Assembly: GCA_027924645.1 (NCBI GenBank)
Contig: BSBN01001225.1
Coordinates: forward strand, 10,372,001-10,436,000
DNA: 64,000 nucleotides
Direction of reading: 5' to 3'
From: Cunninghamia lanceolata
Taxonomy: Eukaryota > Streptophyta > Pinopsida > Cupressales > Cupressaceae
Below, piece by piece: positions 56,734 to 64,000 of the stretch. A program made the position numbers and the translations under genes. Every line of letters begins with the position of its first letter. Within the stretch, counting starts at the first letter, position 1. Below the pieces are notes generated by a model that was not told the origin of the DNA, did not search any database, and saw only the letters and a program-made list of their open reading frames with translations.

Positions 56734-58607
56734 CAATGTGTATTTAAAAATATGCCAATTTTCACAAAATATTAAAAAATGATGCAAAATTTTCAAATGA
56801 CCAATGGATGTATGTTTGAAAATGAATGCAACATCTAAAATGAAAGATATTTATGATAAATGCACTGGAACAAAGCAAGACTATGCTTGTTTATGCACCT
56901 AAAATGCTCATTTTTTCACTTTTTTTTGAATGTAAATGTACTAAAGATGCAAATGTAAATGCAAAAACTTACAATACAGCAACACTATAGTCCAAAATCA
57001 TATTTGAAAGAGTGTTCAAAGGAGTAGTAAAATCTAAAACAAGATTTTAGCTACAAACCCTAGCTTTTGGAATTACTAGGGTATATGAAGGATGCAAAGT
57101 TTCAAGCAAACCCTAGCAAATAAAGTATGTAAATGCAAGGTAAATGAGTATAGAATTTTGAATTTTTGTAATTTATCTCGGATCTGTTATAAACATTAGA
57201 TATTTAAATGATTTAAATGATATGCAATAAAAATAGTGCAAATTATGCCTAAATACAAGCCTAGGATGTTTGATTTTTTTTTCAAAAGTTTTCAATTTTT
57301 ATGCAATATTTTTAAATGTAGAATGATGAAAATGAAATGTATGAATGCAAATATGATTTACAACACTTAGCAAGATGCATTGTTTAGAAAAACATATGTT
57401 CACCGAAATGTAATGTAGGAAATGAGGGAAGAGGGTTTGTTGATGTTGAATGATAGTTTAATTAGATCCTCCTTTCACTACATACATTCAAGGACATTAA
57501 ATCGAGTTGAATCACAACTTTTACAAGAGGACTCAACTATAGGTTTGGTGTCAATTGAAATGAAAAGGAAATTTGGAATTTGTTGATTACTTGTTAAAAC
57601 CCTAATTATGCAAATTTGTAAGCAAACAGATGAATCCTAACAAATGCTCGCACATGAAGGCACTAAATGCAAATTAGAAACATACCAGGATTTGAAATTC
57701 AGAAGGAGGAAACTTTGGGGATGAAAGAGTAGGAACCAATGTCCAAGGTGGTACTTTTTCTAAGGGCTTTGGATCAAAATGTGCTTTAGACTATAACCTA
57801 CTCAGAGATTTCTGACAACACTAAACTGGATGACAAATGAGTGGGCACCCTTGTCTAGTTATGGATATTTTCTCTTGTTTTCTTTAGATCTAGAATCTTT
57901 ATACTCTACAAAATCTAACACATGTAACTTGGAATCACAAGAGAGGGGTTAGTGGTTGTCGTGTTTAGGAGCTTACCTCGATCAAGCCCTATAATGGAAT
58001 TCAATCCTTCTAACACTGTTGTTAGATAGAGAGTGCATGTCCTTGGTGGACAAAGGAAAAAGAAATGTTAAAGTAGATAGATTGAATCACAAATAGATAT
58101 CACCTCAGAGGTGTAGCTCTCAAGGAGATGAAGATATTTCACACCATGAGAAGATGAAGCCAAATCTACAACAACAAACACAATAACAACACAATTCTGC
58201 TCTGCAACACAATGAATGCCTTGAATGCTCAATGATCATAAGTTCACCTTAATCTCCAAATCATCTTCTAGTTTAAATTAAGTCCTATACATGTTTATAT
58301 ATGCATTCCCACTAAGCATTCATAATTTAAATTGAAAAGGCAAAAAAAAAATGTTTTTAACAGTCATAAGTCAACATATGAAATTTGGGTTCCAGTAAAA
58401 TAAGGTGGGAGTAGGGCATGGGCACGCAAGTCCAAGGGCCTTTTTTAGCAAAGATTAGCATTTAGATTGGGCCTGTAAGCCCCATTTGACATGGGTTTAG
58501 GAGGAATTTGCTCCGAGATGAATTTAAGTCATGCATAAGTAAAATGAGAGGACCTAGGAGCTAAACTATGAGGTAAAAGTCCTAGGGGGACATTTTACGA
58601 CATAACA
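56734..58607 (-). mobile_element. Gypsy-3: 5' LTR and leader, minus strand
   Basis: The 5' LTR lies at 57409-58607 (1,199 bp). It starts on the minus strand TGTTATGTCGTAAAATGTCC and ends TACATTACA. The TTTCGGTGAAC after it corresponds to the gypsy-1 primer region. The leader 57408-56734 matches the gypsy-1 leader, without its tandem repeat, up to TTTGTGAAAATTGGCA (gypsy-1 about 3330). It is then cut by copia C. The rest lies beyond copia C, outside the window. Same family as gypsy-1. Confidence 0.83.
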
Positions 58608-58679
58608 AGAGGTAAGTATGCTTGAAATGACAAAGGAATGAGTACATATAGGAAAAGAGTCTAGGACCTCATTGAAGAT

Positions 58680-60470
58680 TTTGATGCCTTCAACATAAAG
58701 TCTATACCTAGGAATAAGAATCAGACGACAGATTCATTAGCAATTGCGACTAGTACATTAGAGCCAATAGTGGGTTCAAAGCTGATGAAATTCTTAGTAG
58801 AATTGGTACCAAGTCCAGTAGTCCTAAACAATGTTAGCCACTTTCAGGTATTTGATGATGATAAACATATTCTAGATTTTATCACTAACACTAGTGTTTT
58901 TGAAGCACAAGTCATTGATGAATGTGATCTAGATCCCTTCGAGGTTGATGAAAAGGAGATTATCAACCTAAAACAAACAACATTCCTAAAGGATTAATCA
59001 TGCTAGAGAGGTTGTTTGATATAGATCAAAAGTACAAAGAAAGAACTCAGAATAATCTAGAAGGTGACAAATATGATACTGTCAGCTTGGGAGATGAGCA
59101 GTAGGCCAAGAATGTTTTTATTGGGAAAGCTTTCTAGCCTGAGGAAAGGGAAGGAATTATCTAGGCATTGAAGGACTTTAAGGATGTCATAGAATGGACT
59201 TACAAAGATTTGGAGACTTTTGACATATCTATCTTCAACCATACAATTCCTTTAAAGCCCAATTCTAAGCCATTTAGATAAAATCTCAGGCATGTCAATG
59301 CTCTACTAGAACCACTGATATTCATAGAAGTATAGAAGCTACTTTCCACTAGAATTATATTCCCTATGAGACATTCTACTTGGGTAGCCAACTTGGTTTC
59401 TATTAGAAAGAAGAATGGAGAAATTAGGCTATGTGAAAATTTTAGAAATTTGAACTAAGCCTCTGAGAAGGACAACTACCCACTACCCTCTCTTTATGAA
59501 GTATTGCAAATCATTAATGGCTTACAAATGATGTCACTTCTCAATGGGTTCTCAGCATGCAATCAAGTCATGATAGAAGAAGACCGATTGAAAACTGCTT
59601 TCACTTACAAATGGGGTATCTATGCCTACAGAAGAATGCCCTTTGGTTTGATTAATACAGCAGCTACTTTTCAGAGGGCCATGGATATTTCTTTCAAAGG
59701 TTTGATTGGCAAGTGTATCATAATATACATGCATGACTTGACTATTTTCTCCAAGAATAGAGGTGACCATGTTAGTGACTTGAGAAAGATCCTCTAGAGA
59801 TGTAGGCAGTATGGGGTTTCCCTAAACCCTAAAAAGTGCATATTTGGAGTCACATAAGGGAAGTTGTTGGGCCACATCATTTCTGAAGAAGGAATTTCTA
59901 TTGACCCAGAGAGAGTAGAAGCAATCTACAAGATCCCCTTGCTTCAGTAAGATTAATTTTGTCAGAAAATTCATTATAGGGTTTGCTAAGATTGTTAAGC
60001 CTCTGAACGATATGTTGAAGAAAGAGGCTAAGGTACAATGGCATGTTGAAACAAAGTAAACTTTTACAAAGATAAAGAGTGCCATTACTCAAGCACCTAT
60101 GCCAACTAGCCCAGACTACACTCTCCCCTTTTATATTTATTCCTTTACATTCGAGACCTCTTGTGCAGCTATGTTGACTCAAAAGAAAGGGGAGGGAGAT
60201 GAAAGACCTATTGCATTCATAAGCGTGCCTTTCAAAGATGCTAAGTTTAGATATTCTTACATGGAGAAACATGCCTATGCACTAGTTAGGGATATGAAGA
60301 AATTTAGACACTACATACTCAGGAGCAAGGTTATGGTAGTTGTCCCTGACCTGGTGGTTAAATTGTTGTTGATGCAAAATGAGCTAGCGGAAAGGAGGGG
60401 AAAATAGGCCATGATCCTATAGGAATTTGATCTAGAGATACACCCAATGAAGTTAGTCTAGGGAGAAGGG
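58680..60470 (+). pseudogene. Gypsy-4 linker, reverse transcriptase and RNase H
   Basis: A linker (SLAIATSTLEPIVGSKLMKF, then FQVFDDDKHILDFI; 58730-58997) precedes RT. RT shows KDNYPLPSLYEVLQIINGLQ, EEDRLKTAFTYKWGIYAYRR and MPFGLINTAATFQRAMDISF. The catalytic YxDD is IIYMHDLTIFSKN: the first Asp is His. RNase H follows with CAAMLTQKKGEGDERPIAF and HAYALVRDMKKFRHYI (60099-60407). Stops at 59102, 59162, 59280, 59333, 59456, 59795, 59856, 60056 and elsewhere fit former Gln codons. The copy is dead. Confidence 0.82.
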
Positions 60471-61791
60471 TTGTCTAAGGCTCTGAATGAAATAGATCCA
60501 TCTATTGAATGTCACCATTACTCAGTGGAGAACATTACTTCAGACCCCTGGTATGAAGATATAGTGCTACACCTATTGAGAAGCAAGTACCCCACACATA
60601 TGAACTCCACCCAGAGGAGGGATTTAAGAATCAAGAGTCAAAAATACATGATCAAGTCTAGGGTCCTGTATAGAAATAATTTTGAAGGGATATACCTTAG
60701 ATGTCTAAATAAATGGGAAGAAAAATAGGTACTGACTGAGTTTCATGACAAATTTAGCATTGGTCGTGGGTCGGGAGATGCAATAGCACATCAGATCCTC
60801 AGGGCAAGCTATTACTGGCCTCATGTTTTTAGAGATTCCCATCAACATGTAAGGAAGTGCCGTACCTATCAAATGTCTATTTCCAAAGAAAGAAATCCTG
60901 CTATGCCACTACAACTAGTATATGAGGTAAGACCATTTTCCCAGTGGGGCCTAGATTTCTTTGGTATGATTAACCCAAGTTCTTCTACATGGCACAAGTT
61001 CATCTTAATAGCCACAACATATTATACCTGGTGGAGTGAAGCGTTGGCTTGTAGGGACTATACCACTGATACAATTATTAGGTTTATAGAGGAGCACATT
61101 ATAACCAGGTTTGGTATACCTTTTGCTCTAGTATGTGACATTGGCCCTACTTTCTCCTCTGCTAAGTTATTGTAATGGACGTTTGAAAATGAGGTAACCA
61201 TTAAATTTTCTTCAAATTACTATCCTCAAGGAAATGGTGTTTCTAAGTCTACAAATAAGAAGATGATAGGTGTCATTAAACGGCTATTGGAAAGGAACCC
61301 TAGGGAATGGCATAACCAACTTAAGTTTGCATTATGGGCCAATAGAACCTGGGTAAAATCCTCATTAGGCACCTCTCCTTACCAATTGGTCTATGGGAAA
61401 AATCCTATCTTCCTTGTGAACCTAAAAATTTCAACCTTATAATTCATTAGGGATTATTTCAGGACTGAATATAAGATAGAAGCCAGATAACCAAATATCC
61501 TAAACCTAGAAGAAAAAAGGGATGCTGCCCTAGAACACATTATGAGACACCAAGGGGTAGTTAAAAGATGGTTTGATAAAAGGGCTACCATCAAGGCCTT
61601 TAGAATTAATGACTTAGTTCTCATGTGGGATAAAGCTAAGGAGAAGAAAGGAGACCATTCTAAATTTGATAAATTATGGTTAGGACCTTATTAGATTGCT
61701 GAGACCCTTGAAGAAAATACCTTCTGTATCAACTCTCTATTTGGGGAACTTGTCCCATTGCTAGTTAATGGGTGATACCTCAAGCATTACT
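60471..61791 (+). pseudogene. Gypsy-4 integrase
   Basis: The zinc-domain region reads HQILRASYYWPHVFRD (from a frame near 60790) and HVRKCRTYQMS, with the usual CxxC as CRTY. The core has PFSQWGLDFFGMINPSSS with the first Asp, and ITRFGIPFALVCDIGPTF with the second Asp. The third position reads NGVSKSTNKK where the family has Glu, so it is Lys. The C-terminal part to 61791 has KRWFDKRA, NDLVLMWDKAKEKKGDHSKF and LVPLLVNG, ending YFSN and a stop. The lost Glu and the stops abolish activity. Confidence 0.8.
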
Positions 61792-63060
61792 TTTCAAATT
61801 GAGAGAGCCTGACTCGGAGCCTAGTCGGCCTCCCTGTACATAGCTAGGATAGGAGTCTTGTTTTGTGTCTGTATGTCTTGGTCAATTTGTCTTCCTTTGG
61901 AGTTTATTTTGATTAGCTTTTATTTTTGTTTTTATTTTTTGTCTTTTGTGTTACTTTATTGGTCTATTTCATTTGATTGCCTATTTCCCAATCTTGTTTT
62001 GCTTTCGAGCAAACTCTTTTGGTTCTATTTTCCAAGATGGTATGCCCTTTTGATTGATCACAAAGGACTTTTATTTTGGTTGGCAAAAGGAGAAGGGGGG
62101 TGTTTGCCTCTAAAATTAATGTTTTGGATCATTCCTTGTGGTGCAGTCATAGTTAGGAGGGTCCACAAGATGAACAGTCCAGACCGTGCAACAAGAGTAA
62201 GCATAAAGAAAGTAACTCAATTATAGAATGCAAATGCAGATCTAGTCATTCAATATATCATAGGTTAGAAATATAAACATGCTGGAAACATGTGGGCTTA
62301 CAAATTAGGGCTCATAGGGCTGATTCTCTAGTTACAAAAATATGCGCAAGATGTAGCTTTGAAGCACCTACAAAAGAAATCCTAAGAATAAAACTTCATA
62401 CTATGATTCACTGCTTTCCTAGGCATCTATTACATGATTATATATCATCTATGGATTACAAGATTCCTTCGTATCGGCCAAACAAATTACAAGCTCCAAT
62501 GAGAGAGATGTAACATGTGTATATAGATAGGTCAGACCTAAATAGATGGCAATCCTCCACAAGTGAATGGAATAATGTGTGAATCTCAGCGAAGGTTGAC
62601 CATGATCCAAACTACCTTGAATGATGTGTCATTTAGCTCTGTAAGTCATGAAAGTGTTCCATAGGTCTTCTCCTTTAGTTGAATGTCTGAGACTATCTGA
62701 ATGCTCTATTATGAGAAAACAGTCGATCTTTTGATAGTGATATCTTTCTGGAAACTAATCCAAATGATCTAAATTTTGGATATGATGTGCATGAAGATAT
62801 CTAAATACTAAGTCCATCTCCACAAGGTCTGAAATGAAACTATGGTAGAATGCATACCAAAATACAAAAAATGCTACTGACTAAACTAATTGTACTGAAC
62901 TGGGAAAATGAAAGAAAGAAAATGAAATTCAAATATTTTTGGTTTATGCAAGATTGCTCTTGAACCAGGGATGCTCCTGCATCAGACACCTAGGATTGTT
63001 GAAAAAAATTAAGTCCCTCATTTTGTAGGGGCTAGAGGAAAACTAAGACAGTCCATATCA
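61792..63060. other. Gypsy-4 3' region, LTR start, and probable LTR of the chromovirus
   Basis: Up to 62100 this is the gypsy-4 3' untranslated region and PPT; from 62101 an LTR probably begins. Its end cannot be fixed. Around 62530 the minus strand has CTATCTATATACACATG, a TATA-like site, so part of 62150-63000 may be the 3' LTR of the minus-strand element to the right. No gene is recognised. Confidence 0.4.
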
Positions 63061-63067
63061 ACCTAAG

Positions 63068-64000
63068 AAATCCAAGATGAGTCTTCTTCTGGTTTGCCTT
63101 TTCACTTCACAAGATATTCTTTGTATTGCTTGTCTCTGGTACTACATCTAGTTCTGTTATCCAAGATGTCTTCAATCTTCTCTAGTGCTTGTTGTGGTAA
63201 CTACTTCTTCAGGTCTTCTTCAATGCTGTCACTAAACTCTGCTTCATGATATTGGTATAGGTCTATAATGTTGAAAATAGGTGATATGCCCAATGTCTCT
63301 GGTAACTCCACTCCGTATACATTTCCTGAATCAAACTTTCTGAGTATCCTACATGGTCCAAATTTATTCATCTCCAGCTTGTTATGTGTCCCAACTGGAA
63401 ATCTTTCTTTTCTTAGATATACCATCACTTTACCTCTAACTAAAAATTCTTTGTGTCTTCTCTTATCATCTGCTTGCTCCTTATACTTATTGTTCATCTC
63501 CTCCAAATGTTTCTTAAGCTGATTATGCATTGTCTCCATGTGTCCTGCAAACTCTTTTGCTTCTATACTCCTTTTATTCTCCATACTGATATCTCTCAAC
63601 TCCACCACTCCTCTAGGGTTAGTTCCTATCACAATCTCAAATGGTATTCTTCCTATGCTCCTATTCACTAAATTATTGTATCCAAACTCTGCTTGTGATA
63701 GAATCAAATCCCAATTTCCTACCTTCTATGCAACCAAACATCTGAACAAGTTACCCAAACTCCTATTTACTACCTCTGTCTATCCATTAGCCTGAATGAA
63801 ATGCTGAACTAAACTTCAAATCTATCTTCATCTTCTTCCAAAGTGTCTTCCAAAAGTATCCAAGAAATCTTATATCTATATTTGAAATTATGCTCTTAGG
63901 TAATCCATGCAATCTCACAATCTCCTTGAAAAATAGGTCAGCCACATGCACTGCATCATTTGTCTTCTTACAAGGTATGAAATGTGCCATCTTTGAAAAT
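63068..64000 (-). pseudogene. Chromovirus-type gypsy integrase with C-terminal chromodomain
   Basis: From the right edge the minus strand reads [37 protein letters not shown] and [15 protein letters not shown] (integrase core). A frame change near 63790 leads to the C-terminal part 63707-63201 (SQAEFGYNNLVNRSIGRIPF, GKVMVYLRKERFPVGTHNKL, FNIIDLYQYH). After a stop at 63199 it continues LEKIEDILDNRTRCSTRDKQ, YKEYLVK, stop, KGKPEEDSSW, a chromodomain. Chromodomains steer integration to marked chromatin. IS-D and the conserved RDxRF read NIDIRF. RT and the rest lie outside the window. Confidence 0.82.

Larger units (their letters stand above)
58608..62100 (+). mobile_element. Gypsy-4: pol region and PPT, plus strand
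   Basis: The visible part runs from a linker upstream of RT through RNase H and integrase to a PPT, CAAAAGGAGAAGGGGGG (62084-62100). TGTTTGCCTC at 62101 is a likely 3' LTR start. Its 5' half is cut off by gypsy-3 at 58607 and lies outside. The RT wording RRMPFGLINTAATFQRAMD places it with non-chromovirus gypsy elements, the group suggested for gypsy-1. Many CAR-to-TAR stops occur. Confidence 0.8.

Noticed and set aside
1..64000. tRNA, rRNA, CRISPR array or other RNA genes
   Set aside because: Nothing with the required structure was seen on either strand.

Overview
The window is nuclear plant DNA, AT-rich and almost wholly made of transposable elements inserted into one another. No intact host gene is visible. 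Sirevirus-type and other Ty1/copia elements, Ty3/gypsy elements with very long leaders, a CACTA DNA transposon, and a PPR fragment built from nearly identical P-L-S triplets suggest a large-genome seed plant. I favour a conifer, but that is inference.

The layout resolves because most insertions have readable ends and target-site duplications (TSDs). From outside in: (1) gypsy-4 (+, RT/RNase H/integrase, 58608-62100) is cut by (2) gypsy-3 (-, LTR plus leader, 56734-58607). Gypsy-3 is cut by (3) copia C (+, coding from 15927; 3' LTR 25804-26496 joined to 55873-56733). Copia C is cut in its gag by gypsy-1 (+, about 1045-15926), in its RT by insert D (18887-24352, TSD GTTAG), and in its 3' LTR by (4) a CACTA transposon (26497-55869, TSD ATA). 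Gypsy-1 hosts copia A (-, 6527-13805, TSD GTAAG). The CACTA hosts copia E (-, 30069-35291) and (5) copia F (+, 41034-54935, TSD TAAAG). Copia F hosts (6) element B (-, 46777-54312, TSD GCTTC). A chromodomain-bearing gypsy (-) runs off the right edge.

Three things deserve attention. First, the CACTA, about 10.2 kb once nested elements are subtracted, carries pieces of at least five host genes: ASF1 exon 1, a two-B-box CONSTANS-like gene, a PPR array, a valyl-tRNA synthetase exon and MORC ATPase exons. Some keep intron borders, so capture was at DNA level. Second, element B is a non-autonomous relative of the Sireviruses. It has a coiled-coil/zinc-knuckle gag but no protease, integrase or reverse transcriptase. 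Instead it carries a roughly 1,070-codon cargo gene of unknown function, preceded by a second, internal piece of Sirevirus LTR. Its PBS leader, PPT and LTR ends match copia A, so A-like elements probably mobilise it. Third, three distinct Sirevirus LTR types (A, B, C) keep an inverted repeat spanning the PPT/3' LTR junction.

Almost all coding regions are broken, and nearly all premature stops that can be judged are CAG/CAA or TGG codons turned into TAG/TAA/TGA, the mark expected from deamination of methylated cytosine in silenced transposons.
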